The notes under the pieces: generated by a model
Databases searched by the model: none
Seen by the model: the letters and a program-made list of their open reading frames with translations, nothing else
What the model was told of the DNA's origin: nothing
Assembly: GCA_017936125.1 (NCBI GenBank)
Contig: JAGBGE010000024.1
Span: 1 to 24,314, forward strand
Length of the DNA stretch: 24,314 nucleotides
DNA from: Clostridia bacterium
GTDB lineage: Bacteria > Bacillota_A > Clostridia > Oscillospirales > CAG-272
Reading direction: 5' to 3'
Made by a program: the position numbers and the translations under genes
Shown: piece after piece, positions 1 through 7,520 of the stretch
Layout of the letters: every line of letters begins with the position of its first letter
Numbering within the stretch: position 1 is the first letter of the stretch

Positions 1-924
1 GTTATGCGAGTCTGCCAGAGCTTTATGACCGCGCTTTGCAAGTACATCGGTCCCGATACAGATGTTCCCGCGGGTGACATCGGCGTTGGCGCTAGAGAAA
101 TCGGTTATCTCTTCGGTCAGTACAAGAGAATTTGCAACGAATTTACAGGCGTTCTCACAGGTAAGGGTATTCCTTACGGCGGTTCGCTTATTCGCCCCGA
201 GGCTACCGGCTACGGTGCGGTTTATTACGTAGTTGAGATGCTTAAGTATTTTGGTGACTCCATAGAGGGTAAGACCTTTGCGGTTTCGGGCTTCGGTAAC
301 GTTGCTTGGGGTACTGTAAAGAAGATCAACGAGCTTGGCGGTAAGGTTGTAACACTTTCCGGCCCCGACGGTTACATATACGATAAGGACGGTATCTCTA
401 CCGAGGAGAAGGTTGACTTCCTTCTTGAAATGCGTGCTTCCTGCCGCAACAGAGTAGAGGATTATGCCGACAAATTCGGCGTTCCCTTCTACAAGGGTGA
501 GAAGCCCTGGGGCGTTAAGGTTGACGTTGTTATGCCTTGCGCTACTCAGAACGAGGTTGACGTCGAGGATGCGAAGAAGATTGTTGCCAACGGCGTTAAA
601 TATTACGTTGAGGTTTCCAATATGCCTACCACTAACGAGGCAGTTGCATTCCTTCAGGAAAGCGGCGTAAAGGTAGCGCCCTCGAAGGCTGTAAATGCAG
701 GCGGCGTTTCTGTTTCCGGCCTTGAGATGAGCCAGAACTCTATGCGCTACTCCTGGACTGCCGAGGAGGTTGACGAGAAGCTTAAGATGATTATGAAGAA
801 CATCTTCGAGGCATCTGTCAAGGCTGCCGAGACCTACGGTATGAAGGGTAATCTCGTTGCAGGCGCAAATATCGCAGGCTTCATCAAGGTTGCCGATGCG
901 ATGCTCGCGCAGGGAGCGGTTTAA
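1..924 (+). CDS. gdhA: NADP-type glutamate dehydrogenase, 3' part (cut by window edge)
   Basis: Glutamate dehydrogenase interconverts 2-oxoglutarate plus ammonia and glutamate in the cytoplasm. The reading frame is open from the first base, so the start lies outside; 307 residues are visible, and hexameric bacterial enzymes are about 445 residues, so roughly the first 140 (including the lysine-rich glutamate-binding part) are missing. Seen: the segment DTDVPAGDIGVGAREIGYLFGQ, the GSLIRPEATGYGAVYY stretch, the Rossmann-fold entry VSGFGNVAWG, and NAGGVSVSGLEMSQNS near the C terminus, all typical of the family. NADP preference is inferred from overall resemblance to GdhA-type enzymes, not from a tested residue. 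It is followed 10 bases later by a strong terminator, so it ends its own transcription unit. Confidence 0.95.
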   Translation, partial: VMRVCQSFMTALCKYIGPDTDVPAGDIGVGAREIGYLFGQYKRICNEFTGVLTGKGIPYGGSLIRPEATGYGAVYYVVEMLKYFGDSIEGKTFAVSGFGNVAWGTVKKINELGGKVVTLSGPDGYIYDKDGISTEEKVDFLLEMRASCRNRVEDYADKFGVPFYKGEKPWGVKVDVVMPCATQNEVDVEDAKKIVANGVKYYVEVSNMPTTNEAVAFLQESGVKVAPSKAVNAGGVSVSGLEMSQNSMRYSWTAEEVDEKLKMIMKNIFEASVKAAETYGMKGNLVAGANIAGFIKVADAMLAQGAV

Positions 925-934
925 TTGAATAATC

Positions 935-963
935 GAGCGCGGTTTATCCGCGCTCTTTTTTAC
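935..963 (+). terminator. Intrinsic terminator of gdhA
   Basis: An 8-bp perfect GC-rich stem, GAGCGCGG (935-942) against CCGCGCTC (948-955), with a TTTAT loop and a following run of Ts. It separates gdhA from the next promoter. Confidence 0.9.
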
Positions 964-975
964 TCTAATATTTTG

Positions 976-1004
976 TTGACTTTATGCAAGAATTATACTA
1001 TAAT
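976..1004 (+). promoter_or_regulatory. SigA-type promoter of the HAD gene
   Basis: TTGACT (976-981), a 17-bp spacer and a perfect TATAAT (999-1004). Transcription should begin near 1011. This places an in-frame upstream ATG at 984 inside the promoter and supports the ATG at 1035 as the real start of the HAD gene. Confidence 0.85.
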
Positions 1005-1034
1005 ATAAGGAGTAAAAACAGAACGAGGAAATTT

Positions 1035-1682
1035 ATGAAAAAATACGACTATATCGCCTTCGACCTTGACGGCACGCTCTCCGACCCCGAGCACGGACTT
1101 GTCGAGGGATTTATATACGCATTCAAGAAGATGGGTGTCACTGACTACGGTGACCGTGATTCGCTTCGCCGCTTTATCGGCCCGTCGCTTTACGAGGTCT
1201 GGCAGGACGAATTCGGATTCACCAAGGAAACGGTAGTAGAAGCGATAGAGAAATTCCGAGAATACTATAACATCTACGGCTGGTGGGACAACAAGCTTTA
1301 CGACGGCATTGTTGAAATGCTCAGTGAGCTGAAGGCGCGTGGCAAAACAGTGATTTTAGCCACCTCGAAGCCCGAGGATACTGCGAAGAAGATAATATCT
1401 CTTTTCGAGCTTGATAAGTATTTTGACTTTCTTGGCGGTGCATCTGGCATCACCCGTGACCACAAGTGGCAGGTGCTTGAATACAGTATGCAGAGCGTAG
1501 GCGCTCTGCCTGAGTCCACCGTGCTTATCGGTGACCGCAAGTACGATGCCGAGGGAGCGAGAATCTGCGGAGTGGATTCCATTGGAGTTCTCTGGGGACA
1601 CGGCTCGCTCGAGGAGCTTTCGGCATCAGGCTTCACTCACCTTGCCGCCACTCCTGATGACGTTCTGAAAATTTTAAAATAA
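1035..1682 (+). CDS. HAD-superfamily hydrolase, phosphoglycolate phosphatase-like
   Basis: Predicted 215-residue cytoplasmic phosphatase. HAD motif I is DLDGT near residues 9-13 (FDLDGTLSD), motif II is the ILATSKPE stretch in the middle, and motif IV is the GDRKYDAEGAR segment; a lysine expected as motif III lies in TRDHKWQVLEY. A helical cap between motifs I and II fits subfamily IA (Gph/PGP-like). The start is chosen because a GAGGAA Shine-Dalgarno lies just upstream and the promoter at 976-1004 excludes the longer reading. The substrate cannot be told from sequence: phosphoglycolate, a nucleotide or a sugar phosphate are all possible. It is monocistronic, bounded by a promoter and a terminator. 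Confidence 0.9.
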   Translation: MKKYDYIAFDLDGTLSDPEHGLVEGFIYAFKKMGVTDYGDRDSLRRFIGPSLYEVWQDEFGFTKETVVEAIEKFREYYNIYGWWDNKLYDGIVEMLSELKARGKTVILATSKPEDTAKKIISLFELDKYFDFLGGASGITRDHKWQVLEYSMQSVGALPESTVLIGDRKYDAEGARICGVDSIGVLWGHGSLEELSASGFTHLAATPDDVLKILK

Positions 1683-1685
1683 GAA

Positions 1686-1717
1686 AATCCGAGACGGAAT
1701 ATCCGCCTCGGATTTTT
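1686..1717 (+). terminator. Bidirectional terminator between HAD gene and cyclophilin gene
   Basis: AATCCGAG (1686-1693) pairs with CTCGGATT (1707-1714), with an inner CGG/CCG pair, and T-rich flanks on both strands. It lies between two converging genes and can serve both. Confidence 0.8.
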
Positions 1718-1758
1718 GCATAATATAGCGTATTTTGACGCGTATTTTCTTTGAAAAA

Positions 1759-2229
1759 TTATACAATATATACCTTTTTCATTCTTACGGCAATCTTGGG
1801 TCTGTCGCTGTAATCGGTAGGAATAGAGGCAATCTCGTCTACAACCTCAATACCCGATACAACCTTGCCGAATGCCGCGTACTGTCCGTCGAGATGAGGA
1901 GCGTCAGCGTGCATAATGAAGAACTGCGAGGACGCGGAGTTGGGGTCGAAGGCTCTCGCCATAGAGATTACACCGCGAGTGTGCTTGATTGGGTTCTGGT
2001 GACCGTTAGCGCGGAACTCACCGATAATGTCCTTATCAGCGCCGCCCATACCGTTGCCGAGAGGGTCGCCGCCCTGAATCATAAAGCCGGGAATTACTCT
2101 GTGGAAGGTAAGTCCGTCGTAAAAGCCCGAGTTAACGAGAGAGATAAAATTCTCCACCGTCTTGGGCGCTGCCTCGGGGTAGAGCTCAAGCTCAATTTTA
2201 CCGCCGTGTTCCATTTCAATTACTACCAT
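1759..2229 (-). CDS. Peptidyl-prolyl cis-trans isomerase, cyclophilin type
   Basis: A 156-residue single-domain cyclophilin that speeds up cis-trans isomerisation of Xaa-Pro bonds during protein folding. Seen: FHRVIPGFMIQGGD with the catalytic arginine at residue 44, the MARAFDPNSASSQFFI core, and the AFGKVV strand. There is no signal peptide or lipobox, so it is probably cytoplasmic. Length is normal for small bacterial PpiB-like enzymes. The start ATG has an AAGGGAG Shine-Dalgarno upstream. It diverges from the YtvI-like gene across an 80-base gap and converges on the HAD gene. Confidence 0.95.
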   Translation of the reverse strand: MVVIEMEHGGKIELELYPEAAPKTVENFISLVNSGFYDGLTFHRVIPGFMIQGGDPLGNGMGGADKDIIGEFRANGHQNPIKHTRGVISMARAFDPNSASSQFFIMHADAPHLDGQYAAFGKVVSGIEVVDEIASIPTDYSDRPKIAVRMKKVYIV

Positions 2230-2274
2230 TTTTGTTTTCTCCCTTCGGATGTTATTATTTTTTGTTTTACAGTC

Positions 2275-2280
2275 TATAAT
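2275..2280 (+). promoter_or_regulatory. Possible -10 box of the YtvI-like gene
   Basis: A perfect TATAAT lies 28 bases before the start codon, but the hexamer 17 bases upstream (TTATTA) is a poor -35. Either a weak SigA promoter or another sigma factor is possible. Confidence 0.35.
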
Positions 2281-2308
2281 TTAATAAATCACATTCCACG
2301 GAGGAAAT

Positions 2309-3355
2309 ATGATTAAAAAAATCAAAGATTACTCACTTATAGCCCTCGGCATACTTGCTTTAGGCATAATAGCGCTCGTTTTGCTTAAATATCTATTACC
2401 CGTATTATCTCCGTTTATAATAGCCTGGCTTATTGCCACAGTTACCAGATCGCCTGCCGAGCGCCTGTCTCGGAAAATCGGAGTACCTGAGCGCGTTCTT
2501 CGCCTTATGATGTCACTCTTTCTTACGGGAATTATCTTCGGCGGCATAGCGCTTATTATATGGCGAATGACGGCTGCTGCATGGCATTTTCTCTCTGGCT
2601 TTGGAGAGGGGAACAGGCTCTATGAGTTTATATTATCATTGACATCACCCGAACCCTCGATATTGGGCAACGCAATTCCGCTCGAGCTTCGCGAGAGGAT
2701 AAGCAGCGCTATAAATCAAATGCTCTCTTCCGCGCTGACCAGCCTTGGCGCTGCCGTTACATCTTGGGTTGGCGCAGTTCCAAGCATTCTGTTCTTCCTG
2801 CTTGTGACCGTTATTGCGCTTGTCTATTTATCGCTTGACCTCGAGCGAATAAACGCCTTTCTCTCATCTCTCCTGCCCGAAAGAGCGCTGAAGAAAATAG
2901 AGGATATGCGTGACGGAGCATTTAGCGCAGTAAAAAAATATCTTCGCTCGTATATTCTGATAGTAGGCATAACCTTTGCGATTATGCTGATAGGCTTCAT
3001 ATCGCTTGGGGTGAGCAACGCGCCGCTTGTCGCACTCGTAGTATCGCTTCTCGATATTCTACCCGTAATAGGCGTAGGAACCGTGCTCGTTCCCTGGGGG
3101 ATTTTCGAGATAGCCACAGGCAATCATTTCCTCGGCATAGGTCTGCTCGTTCTGTTTGTGGTGAATACCGTCGTGCGTCAATTCTCCGAGCCAAAGATAG
3201 TCGGCAAGAGCCTGAATCTTCATCCGGTAGCCACTCTTATAATGCTTTACGCGGGCTATGCGCTCTTCGGTCTTGTCGGACTTTTGCTCGTTCCTGTAAT
3301 CAGCATCGTTGTAGCCGCGGTATTAAAGAAGAATCATTCCGCCCATGTCGCGTAG
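2309..3355 (+). CDS. AI-2E/YtvI-family integral membrane protein
   Basis: A 348-residue polytopic protein of the AI-2E transporter superfamily (PerM/YdiK/YtvI type). Seen: two hydrophobic segments at residues about 10-45, one at about 65-90, a long amphipathic middle part, a membrane segment at about 155-175 (AVPSILFFLLVTVIALVYLS), and a C-terminal cluster of four or more segments with the family-typical DILPVIGVGTVLVPW and FSEPKIVGKSLNLHP motifs. YtvI is known as a sporulation membrane protein in Bacillus; that this copy acts in sporulation is inference from similarity and from the nearby SpoVB-like gene. Shine-Dalgarno GGAGGAA precedes the ATG. Its 3' end overlaps the oppositely oriented DUF6873-like gene by 33 bases. 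Confidence 0.85.
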   Translation: MIKKIKDYSLIALGILALGIIALVLLKYLLPVLSPFIIAWLIATVTRSPAERLSRKIGVPERVLRLMMSLFLTGIIFGGIALIIWRMTAAAWHFLSGFGEGNRLYEFILSLTSPEPSILGNAIPLELRERISSAINQMLSSALTSLGAAVTSWVGAVPSILFFLLVTVIALVYLSLDLERINAFLSSLLPERALKKIEDMRDGAFSAVKKYLRSYILIVGITFAIMLIGFISLGVSNAPLVALVVSLLDILPVIGVGTVLVPWGIFEIATGNHFLGIGLLVLFVVNTVVRQFSEPKIVGKSLNLHPVATLIMLYAGYALFGLVGLLLVPVISIVVAAVLKKNHSAHVA

Positions 3356-4033
3356 CGGCTCGTCAGAGAGCGATATAGGAGTATATCCGGCGCGACTTAT
3401 AGTATCGCAAATCAACTCTCCGTCAGGATGGGCGGAAATATCACCGAAGAAATAAACCTTATCCCCGATAACTTCCGACGCACCGCCTATAAATCCGTAG
3501 TCACAGCCATCAAGCTGAATATATCCCTCGCGTACCAGGGTGACGTTTACGCCCTCGCGCTCCAGCACCGCCGCCATTCCTCTGTCGGCAGTTATAGCCG
3601 AATTGCCGAAGGTGAGCACCGCGCAGGCAGGGTAGCCCTGCTTCGTGTGTACGAGAGTAAATCCGTGCTCTTTCGCAAATTCTTTAATATCAATCGAGAG
3701 AGTATCGGTTTTAGCAAATATTTTTTTGCCAATAACCAGCGCATTCATAATACAGTCCTGCGGATAGGATGCTTTGCGTTCGTCTGCTGTGAAGGATAGC
3801 TTGACAGCGGGGCAGTATTCACGCATATCGCTGAAGAAGAAGAGAGCCTCGTCGCAATACTCAGCGGTTGTAATTATCTCACCGTCAGCATAGAATAGAA
3901 CGGTATCGGGATGGGAGCATACAGGCTCGCCTAGATGCGAGTCGCGAGGCAGCTTCAGCACGTGGTAGCCGCCAAGCAATAGCGCTCTTTCGCAGGGAAG
4001 TGAAATTCTTTCGTCAACAATTAAAGTCTTCAT
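3323..4033 (-). CDS. DUF6873-like protein of unknown function
   Basis: 236 residues, predicted soluble, no signal peptide or membrane segment. The C-terminal half contains a run of conserved-looking elements: YPACAVLTFGNSAITADRG, then GYIQLDGCDYGFIGGASEV, then FFGDISAHPDGE. The pattern resembles what I remember as DUF6873, a clostridial family assigned to the guanidino-group-modifying enzyme fold; this is recollection and needs a profile search. No catalytic activity can be claimed. The ATG at 4033 has no clear Shine-Dalgarno and lies only 16 bases past the rpmB terminator, so it may be expressed by read-through. It converges on and overlaps the YtvI-like gene. Confidence 0.75.
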   Translation of the reverse strand: MKTLIVDERISLPCERALLLGGYHVLKLPRDSHLGEPVCSHPDTVLFYADGEIITTAEYCDEALFFFSDMREYCPAVKLSFTADERKASYPQDCIMNALVIGKKIFAKTDTLSIDIKEFAKEHGFTLVHTKQGYPACAVLTFGNSAITADRGMAAVLEREGVNVTLVREGYIQLDGCDYGFIGGASEVIGDKVYFFGDISAHPDGELICDTISRAGYTPISLSDEPLRDMGGMILL

Positions 4034-4049
4034 ATATTCTTATATAATT

Positions 4050-4080
4050 AAAAAACTCTGCCGTTTGAGCAGAGCTTTTT
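4050..4080 (-). terminator. Terminator of rpmB
   Basis: CTCTGC (4056-4061) pairs with GCAGAG (4069-4074) around a 7-base loop, flanked by A/T runs on both sides so that the minus-strand transcript ends in a U-run. It lies between rpmB and the DUF6873-like gene. Confidence 0.8.
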
Positions 4081-4087
4081 AATAACC

Positions 4088-4273
4088 TTATACACGCTCG
4101 ATCTTTCCCGAACGAAGGCAACGAGAGCAAACGTAAACAGTAGTATTAGTTCCGTTTACTACAGCCTTAACCCTACGAATGTTGGGCTTCCAGGTTCTGT
4201 TGGTCTTACGGTTGGAGTGAGAAACGTTGTGTCCAAAAGCAACGCCCTTACCGCAGATACTGCACTTAGCCAT
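4088..4273 (-). CDS. rpmB: Ribosomal protein L28 (bL28), zinc-binding form
   Basis: A 61-residue structural protein of the large ribosomal subunit. It begins MAKCSICGKGVAFGHNVSHSNRKT, a clear L28 signature. Two CxxC pairs (C4/C7 and C49/C52) mark the zinc-binding C+ version rather than the zinc-free paralog made by some bacteria under zinc shortage. The Shine-Dalgarno GGAGGTG is strong. It has its own promoter and terminator, as is common for rpmB. Confidence 0.97.
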   Translation of the reverse strand: MAKCSICGKGVAFGHNVSHSNRKTNRTWKPNIRRVKAVVNGTNTTVYVCSRCLRSGKIERV

Positions 4274-4350
4274 TTTTACACCTCCAAAAATCCCGTCTAA
4301 AAGACGAAAATTTTATATAAATTATTTATTTGCATAAATCAGCAAGGGTT

Positions 4351-4379
4351 ATTATAGCATATAAATCATAAAAATGCAA
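4351..4379 (-). promoter_or_regulatory. SigA-type promoter of rpmB
   Basis: On the minus strand TTGCAT (4379-4374), a 17-bp spacer and a perfect TATAAT (4356-4351). The leader of about 70 bases contains a small hairpin, CGTCT/AGACG, just before the Shine-Dalgarno; its role is unknown. Confidence 0.85.
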
Positions 4380-4450
4380 GGGTTTTTTGAAATTTTTTGT
4401 AAGAAATTTAATATATTGTAAACCTATGCTTAAAATAGCCCCCGCGAATG

Positions 4451-4477
4451 ATATTTATTAGTGAAATTTCATATAAA
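4451..4477 (+). promoter_or_regulatory. SigE-like promoter of the SpoVB-like gene
   Basis: ATATT (4451-4455), a 14-base spacer and CATATAAA (4470-4477) resemble the SigE consensus (ATATT-N14/15-CATACAAT) used in the mother cell. No good SigA promoter is visible before this gene. SpoVB is SigE-dependent in Bacillus, so the match is in context, but the region is AT-rich and chance is possible. Confidence 0.4.
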
Positions 4478-4509
4478 TGTAGAAAGTATTTTTGTTTTTT
4501 GGAGATTAT

Positions 4510-6030
4510 ATGAGCGATAAAATGCGCTTTTTCAGAAGCGGAATTCTTTTAACCCTGGTCGGACTTGCGATGCGTACTGTGTCAATGTTCTTTGGCGCTT
4601 TTATCTCACGCACCGTGGGCGCTGAGGGTACGGGACTCTTCACTCTCGTGACAACCGTATATTCATTTGCCGTCACCTTCGCCACCTCGGGCATCAGCCT
4701 GACAGTGACCAGACTCGTTGCATCTGCGCTAGGCGAGGGGAAGCCCGGAGAGGTTGGCAGGGTATTGCGCGGCTCGCTGCTTTATTCCTCACTCTTTGGT
4801 GTGCTTGCGACCTTATTTTTATTTTTCGGCGCGGATTTTCTCGGCACTAGAGTGCTATCCGACGAGCGCACCGTCACCTCGCTCAAGGTGCTTGCGTTTT
4901 CTCTCGTTCCGACAGCGCTCGGCTCGGTATTTTCGGGTTATTTTGTCGGAGTCAAGCGAGTGGGCTTCAACGCAGCCGTTTCGGTTTTTTGCCAGTTTAT
5001 CAAGATTGCCCTCACGGTAGTTCTCGTTACGAATATGGCGCAGGGCGGAATCGTCAGCGCGGTTGTCGGTCTGTGCATCGGAATTACGCTCACCGAGATG
5101 CTTGGATTCGTTCTTATTTTTCTTGAATTTCTATTTGACCGCCACCGACATTTTGCGAGAGCAGGGAAGCAGTCACCGGAGATTCCTTCGGTTGCGAAAA
5201 TGGCACTGCCGCTCGCCTTTTCCGCATACGTGCGTTCGCTTCTTCTGAACGTCGAGCATATACTCATTCCAAAGAAGCTGCGTGAGCACGGTGAAAGCAC
5301 GAGCGAAGCCTATTCTCACTACGGAGTGCTTCACGGAATGGCGTTGCCGATGATAATATATCCAATGTCACCGCTTTCCTCGTTTGCGGGCCTGCTAGTT
5401 CCCGAATTTGCAGAGGACCTTGCCGCAGGCAGAGTCACTAGGATGCAGCGTATCGCCACAAAAGCCCTCAATACAACTCTCTCATATGCCACTATTTGCT
5501 CGGTCTTCTTATTTACGTTTGCCGAGGAGCTCGGCTATGTGGTATATAACTCCTATGACGCGGGATATTACATATCCACTCTTGCGTTTATCGTGCCGAT
5601 AATGTACCTCGACCACGTTGCCGACTCGATGCTAAAGGGCATAGGCGAGCAGGTTTTCTCTATGTGGGTGAACATTACCGACTCGCTTCTCTCGGTAATT
5701 CTCGTCTGGCTCTTAATTCCTCGCCTTGGCATAATGGGATATGCTATCGTTATCGTGGTTATGGAAGCCTACAATTTTACGCTCTCCATTTTGCGACTTA
5801 GGAAACGCGTTAGCTTCAGTATATCTCCGCTTCCCTCGATAGCTCTGCCTCTTATCGTTTCACTCATTGTTACTCTCGTGACCCGGAATCTTTTCCGCTT
5901 TGGCGGCAGTAGTGTATCGGGGGTTTGGATATTCCTCAAAATGCTTTTTTCAGCATCGCTCACAGTTGCTGTAATTGCCATTTTGAAAATAGATAAACGT
6001 GATATAAAAAAGGCAATAAAAGCAAAATAA
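4510..6030 (+). CDS. SpoVB-like MOP-superfamily flippase (polysaccharide/lipid-linked sugar)
   Basis: 506-residue membrane protein with about 14 hydrophobic segments, belonging to the MOP (MATE/Wzx/MurJ) flippase superfamily, polysaccharide-synthesis branch. The N terminus GAFISRTVGAEGTGLFTLV and the IPKKLREHGESTSEAYSHYGVLHGMALPMIIYPMSPLSSFAGLLVPE stretch are typical of SpoVB and YkvU-like proteins, which are about 510-520 residues. SpoVB is needed for spore cortex synthesis in Bacillus; lipid II or a related substrate is inferred. The start is the ATG with GGAG eight bases before it, six codons inside the longest open frame. A SigE-like promoter precedes it. It could instead be a housekeeping lipid-linked sugar flippase. 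Confidence 0.85.
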   Translation: MSDKMRFFRSGILLTLVGLAMRTVSMFFGAFISRTVGAEGTGLFTLVTTVYSFAVTFATSGISLTVTRLVASALGEGKPGEVGRVLRGSLLYSSLFGVLATLFLFFGADFLGTRVLSDERTVTSLKVLAFSLVPTALGSVFSGYFVGVKRVGFNAAVSVFCQFIKIALTVVLVTNMAQGGIVSAVVGLCIGITLTEMLGFVLIFLEFLFDRHRHFARAGKQSPEIPSVAKMALPLAFSAYVRSLLLNVEHILIPKKLREHGESTSEAYSHYGVLHGMALPMIIYPMSPLSSFAGLLVPEFAEDLAAGRVTRMQRIATKALNTTLSYATICSVFLFTFAEELGYVVYNSYDAGYYISTLAFIVPIMYLDHVADSMLKGIGEQVFSMWVNITDSLLSVILVWLLIPRLGIMGYAIVIVVMEAYNFTLSILRLRKRVSFSISPLPSIALPLIVSLIVTLVTRNLFRFGGSSVSGVWIFLKMLFSASLTVAVIAILKIDKRDIKKAIKAK

Positions 6031-6034
6031 AAAA

Positions 6035-6064
6035 ACTCGGAAATGCAAAAATGCATTTCCGAGT
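6035..6064 (-). terminator. Terminator between flippase and CNNM gene
   Basis: A 13-bp perfect stem, ACTCGGAAATGCA (6035-6047) and TGCATTTCCGAGT (6052-6064), with a 4-base loop. On the minus strand a U-run follows directly, so it fits the CNNM gene best; on the plus strand the T-run begins four bases late, so it probably serves the flippase gene too. Confidence 0.85.
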
Positions 6065-6090
6065 GCGCTTTTTGTAAATAAAAGTTATGA

Positions 6091-7404
6091 TTATTTGAAG
6101 AAACTCTGCTGTTTTTCGTCCTCGCTACTATCTTCGTCGTCATCATTTTCGACGTCATCATCCTCGTTTTCTCGCATATCAGTTACGTGTATGCTCTCAA
6201 CTCGTCTGCCGTCCATTTCAACGATCTCTGCCGCAAGTCCGTGATCCTCGAAGGTGTCACCGACCTCGGGAATCCTGCCGAGAATTTCCATAGCCCAACC
6301 GCCAACCGTGACAGCCTCAATCTCCTCGTCAACGTCAATATCGAGAAGTGAGAAGAGTTTTTCGGTGTTCGCTCTGCCGGAAACCATATATTTCTTGTCG
6401 CCAAGCTCCTTGATTTCCTCGACGATTTCGTCGTGCTCATCCCAGATTTCGCCAACGATTTCCTCGAGAATATCCTCGAGCGTCACGATACCTGCCGTAG
6501 AGCCAAACTCGTCGGTTACAATAGCCATATGCAGCTGCTTTTCCTGTAATTCCTTCATAAGCTCGTTTACGGGCTGAGTAGTTGCCACGAATATTACGGG
6601 CTTGATTATCTCTTCAAGGGAAACGTTAGTTTTGTATGCAGTGGTATAGAAGTCTTTGTAATAAAGAATACCGATTACGTTATCAATATCGCCCTCGTAA
6701 ACCGGGAGCCTTGAATAACCCGATTCGGCAAAGGTTTTTGCCACCTCTTCCTTACTCGCGTTTGCGGGAAGACCTGTTACGTCAATTCTGGGTGTGAAGA
6801 TGTCGCCGACCTCTAGGTCGCCAAATTCGATAGCACTCTTGATAAGGTTGCTTTCCTCTTTGTCAATGTCACCATCTTCTTCAGCCTCCTCAATGATAGA
6901 GATAAGCTCTTCTTCGGTCATACCCTGATCGTCCTGCTTTTTGAAAAGCTTTGCAAGAAGCCTCTGCCAACCTCTGAAAATTAGGTTGAAGGGAGTCAGG
7001 ATTATGTAGAAGAAGTTGATAATAGGAGCAGAGAATAGTACGAATGATTCGGGAGAATTCTTCGCCATAGTTTTAGGCGAAATCTCACCGAAAACAAGCA
7101 CGACAACAGTGAGCACCGCGGTCGAAACTGTCGCCGCAAGATCCTGATTTGAGATCAGCTTCGCGAAGAGCAGCGTGCTCATAGCCGATGCGAGAATATT
7201 AACGATGTTGTTGCCTATAAGAATTGTAGAAATCAGCGAGTCGTAATTATCCGAAAGCTTCAGAACGAGAGCCGCCTTTTTATTACCTTTTTCCGCGAAG
7301 TTCTTCATTCTTATGCGGTTAAACGTGGAAAACGCAGTTTCCGTAGCCGAGAAATAGGCTGATAGAATTACACAAACAACGATAATTATTATGTGAATTT
7401 CCAT
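6091..7404 (-). CDS. CNNM/CorC (hemolysin-C-like) divalent cation transporter
   Basis: 437 residues. Order of domains: DUF21/CNNM membrane domain at about 1-150 with SATETAFSTFNR, the GNNIVN helix (64-69) and GEISPKTMA (106-114); a linker helix pair at about 160-195; a CBS pair at about 200-315 (FTPRIDVTGL, SGYSRLPVYEGD, VTDEFGSTAGIVTLEDILEEIVGEI); a CorC/HlyC C-terminal domain at about 335-415; and a very acidic tail from about residue 412. Such proteins act in the cell membrane; in Bacillus (MpfA/YhdP) the family exports Mg2+, so magnesium efflux is the best guess here. The start has only a weak purine-rich Shine-Dalgarno. It sits behind a 19-codon leader ORF and an intrinsic terminator, suggesting attenuation control. 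Older labels call the family hemolysins without good reason. Confidence 0.9.
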   Translation of the reverse strand: MEIHIIIIVVCVILSAYFSATETAFSTFNRIRMKNFAEKGNKKAALVLKLSDNYDSLISTILIGNNIVNILASAMSTLLFAKLISNQDLAATVSTAVLTVVVLVFGEISPKTMAKNSPESFVLFSAPIINFFYIILTPFNLIFRGWQRLLAKLFKKQDDQGMTEEELISIIEEAEEDGDIDKEESNLIKSAIEFGDLEVGDIFTPRIDVTGLPANASKEEVAKTFAESGYSRLPVYEGDIDNVIGILYYKDFYTTAYKTNVSLEEIIKPVIFVATTQPVNELMKELQEKQLHMAIVTDEFGSTAGIVTLEDILEEIVGEIWDEHDEIVEEIKELGDKKYMVSGRANTEKLFSLLDIDVDEEIEAVTVGGWAMEILGRIPEVGDTFEDHGLAAEIVEMDGRRVESIHVTDMRENEDDDVENDDDEDSSEDEKQQSFFK

Positions 7405-7480
7405 GATAAATTTTCTTTTTTACTTTTACCTTTCAAAAATGTTTTAGTATTTTTCACTTAGAGACCGCCTGAAAAACAGC

Positions 7481-7520
7481 AAAAAAAGGCATAACCGTAC
7501 CCGAAAGTATGGCTAAGCCT
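7481..7520 (-). terminator. Leader terminator (attenuator) upstream of the CNNM gene
   Basis: On the minus strand AGGCTTAGCCATAC (7520-7507) pairs with GTACGGTTATGCCT (7500-7487), 12 of 14 positions pairing including one wobble, closed by a TTTCGG loop and followed by seven Us (7487-7481). It lies between the promoter at 7616-7644 and the CNNM start at 7404, with no gene of normal size in between. The stop codon of the leader ORF (7515-7513) is in its 5' arm. This placement is that of an attenuator rather than a gene-end terminator. Confidence 0.75.

Noticed and set aside
984..1034. N-terminal extension of the HAD gene from an upstream ATG
   Set aside because: The extension overlaps the -10 box of a consensus promoter (976-1004), and the added residues precede the normal HAD N terminus; ATG 1035 has its own Shine-Dalgarno.
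1735..2316. 193-codon plus-strand open frame over the cyclophilin gene
   Set aside because: It lies opposite a clear cyclophilin with full motifs and its own Shine-Dalgarno, and the translation resembles no protein.
4492..4509. Six-codon extension of the flippase gene
   Set aside because: GGAG at 4501-4504 is well placed for the ATG at 4510 and would fall inside the longer reading.
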